Source: Hyphomicrobiaceae bacterium (GTDB lineage: Bacteria; Pseudomonadota; Alphaproteobacteria; Rhizobiales; Hyphomicrobiaceae). Taken from it: a stretch of DNA of 64,000 nt. A model generated the notes under the pieces. The model did no database searches. It was given only the letters and a program-made list of their open reading frames with translations, and was not told where the DNA came from. The translations under genes were made by a program, and so were the position numbers. The first letter of the stretch is position 1. The number at the start of each line of letters is the position of its first letter. The stretch covers positions 1-64,000 of the forward strand of contig JANXWC010000256.1 in the NCBI GenBank assembly GCA_025351355.1. Reading direction: 5' to 3'. Shown here in pieces: positions 54,747 through 63,656 of this stretch.

Positions 54747-55262
54747 TCACGGCCGCTCGGGTTCGCGCACCAGCCGCAACGCAGCCGCCAGCGAGACCGC
54801 GAAACTGCGGCGTTCGTCGCTGCCGAGATCGCGCGCAATCGGCCAGCGGCGGCCGCGATTAGCCAGCGCCAGATCGACCGAACCGTCCGGCGCCTCGGTC
54901 GCTTCGAGACGCACCCAGGTTGCATTGAACCGCGCCAGGCTGCGCCGCTCGCCATTCGGCTTGAACCGTTGCACGATCAGCGTGTCGCGCGTCACTTCGA
55001 TCGTCTCGACAGCTTTGGCGGCTCGATAATTGAGTTTGAACGCCACATAAATCAGCGCCACGTCGAGACCAAAAAATCCCATCACCGGCCAGGCGCCGAT
55101 GGTGATGAACACGATGCCCGCGACGAAACTCAGTCCGCCCAGCACGGCCATGAAGATTAAAAATCCGCCGCGCGATAGTGAGCGATGCGGCACCAGCGTT
55201 GCCCGAAATGGCAGTGCAGTAGGCACCGAACGGACTTGCGCTGCAGGGTCGTTCTCATCCAT
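54747..55262 (-). CDS. DUF2244 membrane protein
   Basis: A 171-residue protein of the DUF2244 family, function unknown. The pattern FRATLVPHRSLSRGGFLIFMAVLGG, two membrane segments (about 45-85) and the C-terminal cytoplasmic part with VTRDTLIVQRFKPNGE and FNATWVRLE are typical. ATG 55262 gives a length close to the family; an in-frame ATG at 55301 would add 13 residues. It is divergent from nth and follows the SDR gene on the same strand. Confidence 0.82.
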   Translation of the reverse strand: MDENDPAAQVRSVPTALPFRATLVPHRSLSRGGFLIFMAVLGGLSFVAGIVFITIGAWPVMGFFGLDVALIYVAFKLNYRAAKAVETIEVTRDTLIVQRFKPNGERRSLARFNATWVRLEATEAPDGSVDLALANRGRRWPIARDLGSDERRSFAVSLAAALRLVREPERP

Positions 55263-55375
55263 CAGTAAACTACCGATTGTGAAGGTTTCTGAGCCCGTCA
55301 TCGACCGTGAACAGTTGCGATTGATGCGCAGTTCCAGCGCGACACCAGCGCGATGAGCGAATGAGTTGAGCAAAA

Positions 55376-56212
55376 ATGTCCAAAACTGTCAAAGCTGTCG
55401 GAACGTCGCATGCGGCTTCTCGACCTTCATCGCGCACCGCGTCGACGACACCATCCAAATCCACAACGGTGACAACCGCAAAGAAAACGGAGACTGGCTC
55501 CGCCACGCGCAAAGTCGAGAAGTCAATGGCGCCGGCATCAGCCAAAGCGCCGCCGCGCAAGGGCGCAGCTAAACGCACGGCCACTGAAATCGCAGCGATC
55601 TTCGCGCGTTTCGCCGCCGCTATGCCCGAACCGAAAGGCGAACTGGAGCACTCCAATCCATTCACACTGCTGGTCGCCGTTGTCCTCTCGGCACAGGCCA
55701 CCGACGCCGGCGTTAACAAAGCCACCCGCGCGCTGTTTGCTTGCGCAGATACGCCACAAAAAATGCTCGATCTCGGCGAAGACGTGGTCCGCGATCATGT
55801 CAAGACCATCGGCCTGTTCCGCAACAAGGCCAAGAACGTAATCGCGCTCTCGCAACAACTGCTCCGCGATCACAACGGCGAAGTCCCCGCTGAGCGCGAC
55901 GCATTGACCGCCCTGCCAGGCGTCGGCCGCAAGACCGCCAACGTCGTGCTGAATATGGCGTTCGGCCACAAGACCATGGCCGTCGACACCCACGTGTTCC
56001 GCGTCGCCCACCGCCTCGATATGTCGCTGGGCAACACACCCGAAGCCGTCGAGGACGACTTGATGCGCATCATTCCCGATGCTTATCTGTTTCACGCCCA
56101 CCATTGGCTGATCTTGCACGGTCGCTATACGTGCGTCGCACGGGCGCCCAAATGCGCAACCTGTCCCGTGGCCGACCTCTGCCGCTCAGTCGACAAATCG
56201 CTCCCGGCATAA
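55376..56212 (+). CDS. nth: Endonuclease III
   Basis: A 278-residue base-excision repair glycosylase/AP lyase that removes oxidised pyrimidines. The helix-hairpin-helix motif LPGVGRKTANVVL contains the catalytic lysine and VDTHVFRV the catalytic aspartate; the iron-sulfur cluster motif is CVARAPKCATCPVADLC (Cys-6-Cys-2-Cys-5-Cys). About 65 Ser/Thr/Lys/Ala-rich residues precede the enzyme domain; an in-frame ATG at 55526 would remove most of them, so the start is uncertain. Confidence 0.93.
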   Translation: MSKTVKAVGTSHAASRPSSRTASTTPSKSTTVTTAKKTETGSATRKVEKSMAPASAKAPPRKGAAKRTATEIAAIFARFAAAMPEPKGELEHSNPFTLLVAVVLSAQATDAGVNKATRALFACADTPQKMLDLGEDVVRDHVKTIGLFRNKAKNVIALSQQLLRDHNGEVPAERDALTALPGVGRKTANVVLNMAFGHKTMAVDTHVFRVAHRLDMSLGNTPEAVEDDLMRIIPDAYLFHAHHWLILHGRYTCVARAPKCATCPVADLCRSVDKSLPA

Positions 56213-56265
56213 CAATCTGTCCAAACAATTGAGAGTACCAACTTGCAACTCAGTCTCACTTGTTC

Positions 56266-56376
56266 TTCCCCCTCGATGGGGGAGTGCCAAACGCCGCCGG
56301 ATTAGACCGGCCATCGCACAGCATACTACAACCACAAGGCCGGTCTAAACCGCTGGCGTTTTGGGGTGGGGGTGCC
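56266..56376. repeat. Palindromic repeat, CCCCCTCGATGGGGGAG type
   Basis: A CCCCCTCGATGGGGGAG hairpin is followed by long arms GCCAAACGCC / GGCGTTTTGG and an inner pair TTAGACCGGCC / GGCCGGTCTAA. It resembles 53137-53247. It lies between nth and the aminotransferase gene on the same strand. Confidence 0.85.
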
Positions 56377-56507
56377 AAGGCCGCAAGCATCAAGCCAAAG
56401 CTGGCCCGCCACCGTGTTCTGCGAACAATGGCTAGTTCGGCACTTGTCGCCTACATTGCATCCTGTCAGCGTTCCCTGTCACCAACTGAACTTTCTCGAG
56501 GGTTTGC

Positions 56508-57692
56508 ATGTCCGTAGCCAATGGCCGCCAATTCCTATCCATTCCCGGTCCCACCAATGTGCCCGACGTCGTGTTGCAGGCCATGATGCGGCCCGCCGTC
56601 GATATCTATACCGGCCCCCTCGTTGCCATGACGGACGCCCTGCTCGCCGACCTCAAGAAGATTTTCCGCACCCAGGGCAACACCTATATTTATGCGGCCA
56701 ACGGCCACGGTGGCTGGGAAGCAGCGCTCAGTAACGTACTATCGCGCGGCGACCACGTGTTGGCGCTGGAGAGTGGACGCTTCGCGCTGGGCTGGGCCGA
56801 GATGGCCAAGGTGATGGGCGCCGAAATAGAAGTATTGCCCGGCGAATGGCATCGCGCCGTGGCGCCGGCAGCCGTCGAAGCACGACTGGCCGCCGACAAA
56901 TCTCATCGCATCAAGGCGATCATGGTCGTCCAGGTCGACACGGCATCCGGCGTCGTCAACGACATCGCAGCCATTCGGCGCGCCATCGACGCCGCGAAAC
57001 ATCCGGCCCTGCTGATGGTTGATTGCGTCGCGTCCCTGGGCTGCATGCCATTCGAAATGGACGCCTGGGGCGTCGACGTCGCGATGGCCGGTTCGCAGAA
57101 GGGGTTGATGACGCCGCCGGGCTTGGCGTTTGTCGCCTCCGGTCCCCGCGCCGAAGCCGTCCACAAGACCGCTAACATGAAAACTCACTACTGGGATTGG
57201 ACGTTTCGTCAGGGCCCCGAGCATTATCAGAAATATTGCGGCACCCCGCCTGAACATTTGCTCTTTGCGCAGCGCGCCGCTCTCGACATGCTGCTCGCCG
57301 AAGGCCTCGAGGCGGCTTGGCACCGCCATGCCCTACTTGCCCGCGCCACGCACGCAGCCGTCGCCGCATGGTCCGAAGGCCAGGTGCTGGCGTTTAACGT
57401 TCGTGATCCCCGCGAACGCGCGATGTCGATTACCAACGTGCGTGTCAACGGCATCAACAGCGCGCTGCTGACTGACTACACGCGTGAAAAGTGCGGTGTG
57501 ACGCTCGGTCTCGGCATCGGCGGCTACGAAGGCAAAGCGTTTCGCATCGCTCACATGGGGCACACCAACGCGCCGATGGTGTTGGGCACGCTCGGCGCCA
57601 TCGAGATGGGCTTGAAGGCGCTGAAAATCCCGCACGGATCAGGTGGCGTCAACGCCGCCATCGATAGCTTAGCGGCAGCCGTGCCGGCATGA
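56508..57692 (+). CDS. Class V aminotransferase, serine/alanine-glyoxylate type
   Basis: A 394-residue PLP-dependent enzyme. The PLP lysine is in AGSQKGLM, and the N-terminal FLSIPGPTNVPDVVLQAM with ANGHGGWEAALSNVLSRGD matches alanine/serine-glyoxylate aminotransferases. It would transfer an amino group from serine or alanine to glyoxylate; the exact donor is unknown. GAGGG precedes the ATG by 5-6 bases. Its end overlaps the following transporter start (ATGA), so the two form an operon. Confidence 0.88.
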   Translation: MSVANGRQFLSIPGPTNVPDVVLQAMMRPAVDIYTGPLVAMTDALLADLKKIFRTQGNTYIYAANGHGGWEAALSNVLSRGDHVLALESGRFALGWAEMAKVMGAEIEVLPGEWHRAVAPAAVEARLAADKSHRIKAIMVVQVDTASGVVNDIAAIRRAIDAAKHPALLMVDCVASLGCMPFEMDAWGVDVAMAGSQKGLMTPPGLAFVASGPRAEAVHKTANMKTHYWDWTFRQGPEHYQKYCGTPPEHLLFAQRAALDMLLAEGLEAAWHRHALLARATHAAVAAWSEGQVLAFNVRDPRERAMSITNVRVNGINSALLTDYTREKCGVTLGLGIGGYEGKAFRIAHMGHTNAPMVLGTLGAIEMGLKALKIPHGSGGVNAAIDSLAAAVPA

Positions 57693-58891
57693 GCGAAGCG
57701 ACGCTTGCGCCTGCGGCCGAAGCGCGCCTCACGCTGTTCGCGCTGTCGCTCGGCAATTTCGTGGTTGGCATTGCCGCCTTTGTCGTGCTGGGCTTGATGA
57801 GCACGATTACGCGCAGCCTCGCCATCGATCCGTCGGCGGGCGCAAACTTGCTCACTTATTATGCCGTCGCCTATGCCATCGGCTCGCCGCTGCTGATTGC
57901 CATTACCGGCCGTTGGCCGCGCCGCATGGTGGTAGCCGGCGCCATGCTGCTCGTCGCCGTCGGTTCGCTGGCCTGTGCCCTCGCTCCCTCGCTCGGCGGC
58001 ATGGAGTTGGCCCGCATCGTCACCGCGTTCGGCGGTGGGCTCTACAGCCCTGCCGCGTCGGCCGTCGCCGTATCGCTGGTGCCGCTCGAACGCCGCGGCT
58101 GGGCCCTCTCTCGTGTCTTCATTGGCTTTACCGCCGCGCAGGGTATCGGCAATCCAATCGGCGCCTGGCTCGGCTATACTTTCGGCTGGCAAAGCGCGTT
58201 CCTGCTTGTCGGCGCACTCGCCGTCGTCATGGCGCTGGCGCTGTGGCGTATCGTGCCGGCAGCCACGCCGTTTCGTCCCACATCGCTAAGTGAATTGGCG
58301 CGCATCCTCACCACGCCGCACATGCTGGTCGCGCTTCTATTCACTGTCTTCTACGTCGGCGCCGGCTACACCACGTTGACCTATCTCACCTTGATCCTTG
58401 AGACGCGCCTCGGCATGTCCGGCACCGGCATTTCTATCGTACTCGCCATTTACGGTGGCATGGCCTTCGTCGCCGCAGTGATCAGCGGCTGGCTCACCGA
58501 CACCTTCCGCCCATCACGCATCCTGCTCGTGCTATGCCTGCTATTGGCAATCCTGATGCCGCTAGTGACGCAAGGCCCGACCGATTTAGTTTTGGCCACC
58601 CTTGTACTGGCTATGTGGTCGCTTTGCAGCTGGTCGCATTTCACCGCTCAGCAGTCGCGCCTGGTCCGCATCAACCCGGCCTACGCGCAACTGCTGCTCG
58701 CCCTCAATGCCTCCATGCTCTACATCGGCATCGCCACCGGCTCGCTGCTCGCTTCCAAGCTGCTGCCCATCCCGGAATTCATGGGGCTGGCGATCGGCGC
58801 TGATGTGTTGCTCGCACTCGCGGTCATCATCTTGGTTATTGGCGACCGCATGATCCGCCGCCGCCGTGATCCCATCTCCGACCAAGCGTAA
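57689..58891 (+). CDS. MFS transporter, AraJ/drug:H+ type
   Basis: A 400-residue 12-segment major facilitator. The N-terminal EARLTLFALSLGNFVVGIAAFVVLGLM, the ITGRWPRRMVVAGAMLLV loop and the central break fit the arabinose-efflux/drug:H+ antiporter type. It likely exports an amino-acid- or organic-acid-like compound; the translational overlap with the aminotransferase suggests a related substrate, but this is inference. A bidirectional terminator follows 33 bases downstream. Confidence 0.82.
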   Translation: MSEATLAPAAEARLTLFALSLGNFVVGIAAFVVLGLMSTITRSLAIDPSAGANLLTYYAVAYAIGSPLLIAITGRWPRRMVVAGAMLLVAVGSLACALAPSLGGMELARIVTAFGGGLYSPAASAVAVSLVPLERRGWALSRVFIGFTAAQGIGNPIGAWLGYTFGWQSAFLLVGALAVVMALALWRIVPAATPFRPTSLSELARILTTPHMLVALLFTVFYVGAGYTTLTYLTLILETRLGMSGTGISIVLAIYGGMAFVAAVISGWLTDTFRPSRILLVLCLLLAILMPLVTQGPTDLVLATLVLAMWSLCSWSHFTAQQSRLVRINPAYAQLLLALNASMLYIGIATGSLLASKLLPIPEFMGLAIGADVLLALAVIILVIGDRMIRRRRDPISDQA

Positions 58892-58923
58892 TACTGTCAG
58901 CTCTTGTCCGCCCTTCGCTTTAT

Positions 58924-58961
58924 AAAAAAGGCCGCTCCGCACTTATGCGAAACGGCCTTTT
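58924..58961. terminator. Bidirectional terminator between MFS gene and HU gene
   Basis: The stem AAAAAAGGCCG / CGGCCTTTT with an 18-base loop ends in a T run on each strand. It lies between the convergent transporter and HU genes and can serve both. Confidence 0.85.
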
Positions 58962-58991
58962 GCAGATGCAAAAACTCTCAGACGCGTTGCG

Positions 58992-59336
58992 TCACACCTG
59001 CTCTTTGAGTTCCTTGGCTGCCCGGAAGGCAACTTTCTTGGAGGCCTTGATCTTGATCGCTTCGCCGGTGGCGGGGTTGCGACCCATGCGTGCGGCGCGC
59101 TTGCGCACCTGCAGAATGCCGAGGCCCGACATGCGAATGCGCGCACCCTTCTTGAGGTGTTTGGTGACCATGCCAACGAAATCCTCGAGCAACTGGTTAG
59201 CTTGCTTCTTCGGCATTTCGTGGACTTCTGCGAGCGCAGCCCCGATATGACGGAGCGTCACGGTCTCGGCCTTCACCACCGCTTTTGCGGCTGGTTTCAT
59301 TGCCTTCTTGGCAGGTTTTGCGGGCTTTACAGCCAT
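58992..59336 (-). CDS. HU-family DNA-binding protein with Lys/Pro/Ala-rich tail
   Basis: A 114-residue nucleoid protein. Residues about 25-114 are an HU/IHF fold with the RMSGLGILQVRKRAARMGRNPATGEAIKIKASKKVAFRAAKEL DNA-binding core split here across two recognisable pieces: GLGILQVRKRAARMGRNP and ATGEAIKIKASKKVAF. The first 24 residues (AVKPAKPAKKAMKPAAKAV) form a histone-H1-like basic tail not present in standard HU. ATG 59336 has AGGA upstream; the frame is open to 59582 without similarity. Confidence 0.9.
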   Translation of the reverse strand: MAVKPAKPAKKAMKPAAKAVVKAETVTLRHIGAALAEVHEMPKKQANQLLEDFVGMVTKHLKKGARIRMSGLGILQVRKRAARMGRNPATGEAIKIKASKKVAFRAAKELKEQV

Positions 59337-59615
59337 GAGTGGATGTCCTGTTTTTAACAAAAGAACGTGTGTGATGTCGTGGATTGCTCGGAAAATCAAG
59401 CGTTTCTTTGATGTAACGACGAAGTTACACCCGATTTTGCTGTATTTTATGCTTTCGAAGCGTTCACGAACCAGAAGTCCACAGCGCGGCACTGTTTGTC
59501 GCATCACTCGGCAACGCTGCTCGGCGCGACACGTACTTGACGCAACAACACTTGTGCCGTCATGACAGCTCGCACATTTCACCTGTGATCGCTCAATCGC
59601 CTATCGGAGTTTCTC
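59337..59615. promoter_or_regulatory. Divergent control region of HU and OYE genes
   Basis: A 279-base region upstream of both divergent genes. It is AT-rich between 59340 and 59460, which suits promoters of the abundant HU protein. GGAG lies 7-8 bases upstream of the ATG at 59616. No repeat or terminator was seen. Confidence 0.45.
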
Positions 59616-60731
59616 ATGACGCCGCGCCTGTTTTCGCCCATCGCACTTGGCGGTCTTGCTTTGTCCAACCGTCTCGTTGTTGCCCCCATGTGCCAGTATT
59701 CTGCTGATGATGGATCGGCCACGCCGTGGCACCTTTTGCATCTCGGCACTTTAGCCAATTCGGGTGCGGGACTGCTCATCCTTGAAGCGACCGCAGTGCA
59801 GCGCGAAGGGCGCATTACACACGGCTGTCTCGGTCTCTATTCCGACGCCAACGAAGCCGCCTTGCGACCCGTGCTCGAGGCTTGCCGCAAGTACGGCTCT
59901 GCAAAACTCGGCATTCAGCTGGGCCACGCCGGGCGCAAGGCGTCATCCAAGCGCCCTTGGGAAGGCAAGACGATGCAGGACCCCTGCGACGCCGCTGATG
60001 CGTGGCCGACGTTGGCGCCTTCTGCCCTGGCCATGACTGGCCATCAGGTGCCGGCCGCCATGTCGCTCGAAGATCTCGCCGATACCCGCCGCGCGTTCGT
60101 CGATGCTGTCAAACGCTCGGAACGCCTTGGCTTGGAGTTGATCGAGCTGCACGCAGCCCACGGCTACCTGCTGCATACGTTTCTGTCACCGCTCTCGAAC
60201 ACGCGCACCGATGCCTACGGCGGCAGCCTTGCCAATCGCATGCGCTTCCCGTTGGAGGTGTTCGCGGCCTGCCGCGCCGTTTGGCCTGCACACAAGCCGC
60301 TCGGCATTCGTGTCTCAGCAATCGATTGGGTCGATGGCGGCCTCACGCTTGACGAAAGTGTCGAGTTTGCACGCGAGATCAAGAAGCTCGGTTGCGACTT
60401 CATCGACGTCTCCTCGGGTGGTATCAATCCGACGGCGCGCGTCGTCGTTGGTCCGGGCTACCAGGTGCCGTTCGCCGAGCGCATCAAACACGCCAGCGGC
60501 CTGCCGACGATGGCCGTCGGCATGATCACCGACGCGCGCCAAGCCGAAGCCATTCTCGCCGAAGACAAGGCCGATATGATCTCGGTGGCGCGCGCTTTCC
60601 TCGATGATCCGCATTGGGGATGGCACGCCGCCTACACGCTCGGTGCCGAAGTCCATTTGCCGCCTCAATACCGGCGCGCCGGTCTCAAAATTTGGACCCC
60701 GGCCGAACGTCACGCCAAAGCGCAGCGATAG
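59616..60731 (+). CDS. Old yellow enzyme family ene-reductase (YqjM/NamA type)
   Basis: A 371-residue FMN-dependent NAD(P)H oxidoreductase. The N-terminal LFSPIALGGLALSNRLVVAPMCQYSADDG, QLGHAGRKAS, ELHAAHGYLLHTFLSP, and SNTRTDAYGGSLANRMRFPLE are characteristic of the YqjM/NamA group. It reduces activated C=C bonds, for example of quinones or enals; the natural substrate is unknown. Standard length and a good ribosome-binding site. Confidence 0.9.
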   Translation: MTPRLFSPIALGGLALSNRLVVAPMCQYSADDGSATPWHLLHLGTLANSGAGLLILEATAVQREGRITHGCLGLYSDANEAALRPVLEACRKYGSAKLGIQLGHAGRKASSKRPWEGKTMQDPCDAADAWPTLAPSALAMTGHQVPAAMSLEDLADTRRAFVDAVKRSERLGLELIELHAAHGYLLHTFLSPLSNTRTDAYGGSLANRMRFPLEVFAACRAVWPAHKPLGIRVSAIDWVDGGLTLDESVEFAREIKKLGCDFIDVSSGGINPTARVVVGPGYQVPFAERIKHASGLPTMAVGMITDARQAEAILAEDKADMISVARAFLDDPHWGWHAAYTLGAEVHLPPQYRRAGLKIWTPAERHAKAQR

Positions 60732-60747
60732 CAGCGATCGCGACTAT

Positions 60748-60836
60748 CCGGGAAGTCTATCGCCCCCAACCACACGCGTTTTCCCGGAAAATTCTTGGCG
60801 CGAAGCGCGAAGAATTTATCCGGGATCTTGACCCGT
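60748..60836. repeat. Palindromic repeat with ATCCGGGATCTTGACC arm
   Basis: The hairpin AAATTCTTgGCGC-GAA-GCGCgAAGAATTT occupies 60789-60817 and is followed by ATCCGGGATCTTGACCCGT (60818-60836), nearly identical to 48381-48399. CCGGGAA (60748-60754) and TTCCCGG (60781-60787) add another pair. It follows the OYE gene and may help terminate it. Confidence 0.75.
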
Positions 60837-60966
60837 CGACGACGGAAACGACTGTCGAACGGATGTTTTCAGCAATTGACCTGGAGAGATCCCGCCGCGC
60901 CGAATGGCGCTGCGGTTTCCTGGAAGACCCGAGTGCCTTATGCCGCGTTCCGATATCCGTCGCTGA

Positions 60967-62010
60967 TCATTGTCGCCGCTCGACGAACACCTGTCCCGTG
61001 AACCGGTAAACGATTTCGCCGCGCTGATTGCGACCCTCGGCCTGCGAAACAATCAGGCCACGCGTCGGCCGCGACTGGAGTTCGCGTTTCTCGACCACCT
61101 TGTTGCGGAACTCGATATGATCGCCTACCAGCACCGGTCGCAACCAGGCCATGTTGCGAAACCCAGGCGACGGCCCCCATTGTGCCAGCTGCGTTCCTGC
61201 CGCGCGCATTCGCTCTTCATGCAATTGCCGCGCCCGCACGACATGCCGAATGAACACCGCCGCCGTGTGCCAACCGCTGGCTGCGAGTCCGCCAAAAAGT
61301 GATTTCTTCCCGGCTTCCTCGTCTAGATGAAACGGCTGTGGATCGAATTCCCGTGCAAAGTCGATGATCTCTTTGCGCTCAAAAGTGTGGCCGCCAATGT
61401 CGCGAACTTCACCGACCACGATATCTTCGAAATAATTCCCGCGCTGCGTCTCTTCTGCGGTCGCAGCCTCGTCCCACAGCGTCGCAGTCGCGCTCGGCGC
61501 CGTTTTGGTCTTTTCCAAGACGACTGCGGCTGCGGCGACACCCGGTGTCCGTCGCCGCATCAGTTGGTTGGTCGTCGCTTCCAGCACTGTAAAGCCGTGC
61601 TGGTCGAGAACATCGAACCGCATTTTTGAAATCCCAACATCCGGTCGCGATTGCAGGTCTCGGCTTTCCAGTACTGAGATACGCACCGACAACGTGTCGC
61701 CCGGTCGCACCGGTCGCAACCACTTGCCCTCATCCAGTCCGGGCGATCCCAGCGACGTCGAGCGCAGCAGGAAATGGTCGCACAAGAGCCGCATCATCAC
61801 CGCGCATGAATGAAACCCGCTCGCACACAGGCCGCCGACTATTGAGTTCCTGGCTGCCTCCTCGTCCAGGTGCATCGGTTGTGGATCGAAAGCTGCCGCG
61901 AACGCCTTGATCTCCTCCCGCGACACGACCTGTGCGCCTGCCGTCATGCTTGCTCCCGGCAGCAGGTCCTCGTGATAGAAAATGCCGTTCGGCGATGGTC
62001 TGAGTTGCAC
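60967..62010 (-). CDS. Tandem MaoC-type hotdog-fold hydratase
   Basis: A 347-residue protein of two MaoC-like hotdog domains. The first has FDPQPMHLDEEAARNSIVGG and ASGFHSCAVMMRL; the second repeats this as FDPQPFHLDEEAGKKSLFGG and ASGWHTAAVFIRHV. Each holds a likely Asp/His hydratase pair. It probably hydrates enoyl-CoA or a related thioester. The start at ATG 62010 precedes the FYHEDLLPGA motif typical of domain starts. The two halves show internal duplication. Confidence 0.85.
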   Translation of the reverse strand: MQLRPSPNGIFYHEDLLPGASMTAGAQVVSREEIKAFAAAFDPQPMHLDEEAARNSIVGGLCASGFHSCAVMMRLLCDHFLLRSTSLGSPGLDEGKWLRPVRPGDTLSVRISVLESRDLQSRPDVGISKMRFDVLDQHGFTVLEATTNQLMRRRTPGVAAAAVVLEKTKTAPSATATLWDEAATAEETQRGNYFEDIVVGEVRDIGGHTFERKEIIDFAREFDPQPFHLDEEAGKKSLFGGLAASGWHTAAVFIRHVVRARQLHEERMRAAGTQLAQWGPSPGFRNMAWLRPVLVGDHIEFRNKVVEKRELQSRPTRGLIVSQAEGRNQRGEIVYRFTGQVFVERRQ

Positions 62011-62218
62011 CTTGAAATGTTCCTGTGTGATTTTCCTTGCATTCCAGCAGACGAAGTTCTCTCATACGCTATCGGCGCCGCGCCCGCTGTGCGTCACGTC
62101 GCGTCAATCGGCATGCATGCAATGCCTGAAAATGCCGCTGCAAGTCCGACACATGCGCGTCTCACGTGCGTACCCGGTTTGAACTGTTGTCAGTCCCCGA
62201 TTCTCAAGTGGTCCAACC

Positions 62219-63094
62219 ATGGTTGTACATATGCCGGCAGTTGAACAAGTGGATGTCTTTTGTGTCGGATCGCGCGGCGGCAATCCGGCCCCCGTTGTGC
62301 TCGATGCCGATCGGTTGACCTCCGACGAGATGCGCGGCATCGCCGCGGAATTCGGCCTCGAAGCCGGATTTGTTATGGCACCCTCGGACGCGCGCAAGGC
62401 CGATCTCCAATATCGTTTCTTCGTGCCGTTGGCCGAAATGGATATGTGCGGTCATGGCACTCTTGGCACGACCTGGTTGCTCGCCCACAAAGGTCAATTG
62501 AAGCCGGGCGAGGTCCGCATTGAGACGAAAAGCGGCATCGTCCGCGGCCGCATTTCAGACAATGGCGCCGTGGCCATTTCTCAACCACCGGCCACGATTT
62601 CGGTGATTGACGCGCACCATCGCAATGGTCTCATTGACGTGCTCGGCATTGCCGAGCGCGATTTACTCGATTTACCGCTGCTGAACGCCACTACGTCGCG
62701 CACCAAAACGCTCATCCCGCTAGCGTCACCCGTTGTGCTCAATGATCTCAAGCCGGATTTCGCACGCCTTAAAAATCTGTGCGACGAGATCGGTTCCACT
62801 GGCCTTTATCCGTTCGCTTGTGATTTGGAAGACGAGCGCACCTATCATGCCCGTCAATTCCCCGCCGCCTCCGGTTATCCCGAAGATGCAGCGACCGGCG
62901 TTGCTGCCACCGCACTGCTTTACGGCCTCAAACACTGGGGTCTGATCGGTCTTCGTCGCACCATCCGCGTTCGCCAAGGCGACGCCATGGGCCGTCCGTC
63001 ACGCATGGCTGTCACCTTGGCCGAACCGTCCGACGCGTCCGCTGGTTGCTGGCTGTCCGGCGAAGTGCGCCTGTCAGAAATTGCGCGTCACTGA
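62219..63094 (+). CDS. PhzF-family isomerase/epimerase
   Basis: A 291-residue protein with the PhzF (diaminopimelate epimerase-like) fold. VDVFCVGSRGGNPAPVVLDAD is the N-terminal motif, the general acid-base glutamate is in GLEAGFVM, and the central EMDMCGHGTLGT and later GYPEDAATGVAATAL are highly typical. Family members include isomerases of unknown substrates. The start could be 62219 or ATG 62231, which begins just before the conserved region. Confidence 0.88.
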   Translation: MVVHMPAVEQVDVFCVGSRGGNPAPVVLDADRLTSDEMRGIAAEFGLEAGFVMAPSDARKADLQYRFFVPLAEMDMCGHGTLGTTWLLAHKGQLKPGEVRIETKSGIVRGRISDNGAVAISQPPATISVIDAHHRNGLIDVLGIAERDLLDLPLLNATTSRTKTLIPLASPVVLNDLKPDFARLKNLCDEIGSTGLYPFACDLEDERTYHARQFPAASGYPEDAATGVAATALLYGLKHWGLIGLRRTIRVRQGDAMGRPSRMAVTLAEPSDASAGCWLSGEVRLSEIARH

Positions 63095-63100
63095 TTTCTT

Positions 63101-63147
63101 TCTTCCCGTCGTTGGCGGGGAGAAGGTGCCTGAAAGGCGGATGAGCG
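63101..63147. repeat. Half copy of CCTTCTCCCC-type repeat
   Basis: TTCTTCCCGTCGTTGGCGGGGAGAAGG followed by TGCCTGAAAGGCGGATGAGCGG (split here for reading) matches half of the elements at 11024-11166 and 45693-45816, with the hairpin TTCTTCCCG/CGGGGAGAA. It lies just after the PhzF gene. Confidence 0.65.
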
Positions 63148-63212
63148 GCAACGGCAGGTACGTACGGAATGACCGGGCTTTCGAAGCCTGCTGCCGGCCA
63201 ATCGGCCACAAA

Positions 63213-63518
63213 TCACCAGGCGCAATTCAGCGCGGCGACTTCCTTCTTCATCTTTTCGGCCGTTTCCTTGCAGGTCGCATCCAGCTTGGCCTTGCCCTCT
63301 GGCGTTGCCGCGACGGCAATCCAGTTGGTCTTGGTCTGTGTGATGGCCGCCGTGACCGTCGCCTGTTGATCAGCTGGCACCTTCGCCGCGATGCAGCCCT
63401 GATACGTCTTCAGAAACGCATCGCAACTGGCGACGCCGACATCTTGGGCCGATGCCGTTACAAATGGCGTGGTCAGAACGGCGAAACCAGTCGCCAATGC
63501 TAAGCTCAACAGGCGCAT
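63213..63518 (-). CDS. Small exported four-cysteine protein
   Basis: A 101-residue protein. Residues 1-26 look like a signal peptide (MRLLSLALATGFAVL ... ASA), leaving a helical mature domain with four cysteines (ASCDAFLKTYQGC, ATCKE, NCAW) spaced like a disulfide-braced helical bundle. It would be periplasmic. ATG 63518 is preferred; 63521 and 63536 are in-frame alternatives. No named family was recognised. Confidence 0.65.
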   Translation of the reverse strand: MRLLSLALATGFAVLTTPFVTASAQDVGVASCDAFLKTYQGCIAAKVPADQQATVTAAITQTKTNWIAVAATPEGKAKLDATCKETAEKMKKEVAALNCAW

Positions 63519-63656
63519 CATAGCCTCCGCGGGCAATTGCTTGGTGACGCACTCATGCGCGTCGCCGACTGCTTAGTTGATTCGTCGCCTTCAGCCTACG
63601 CCGCGGATGCCGGCCTGTTGGCAATCGCGCACGCGGTTATGATCAAGCGCACAGCA

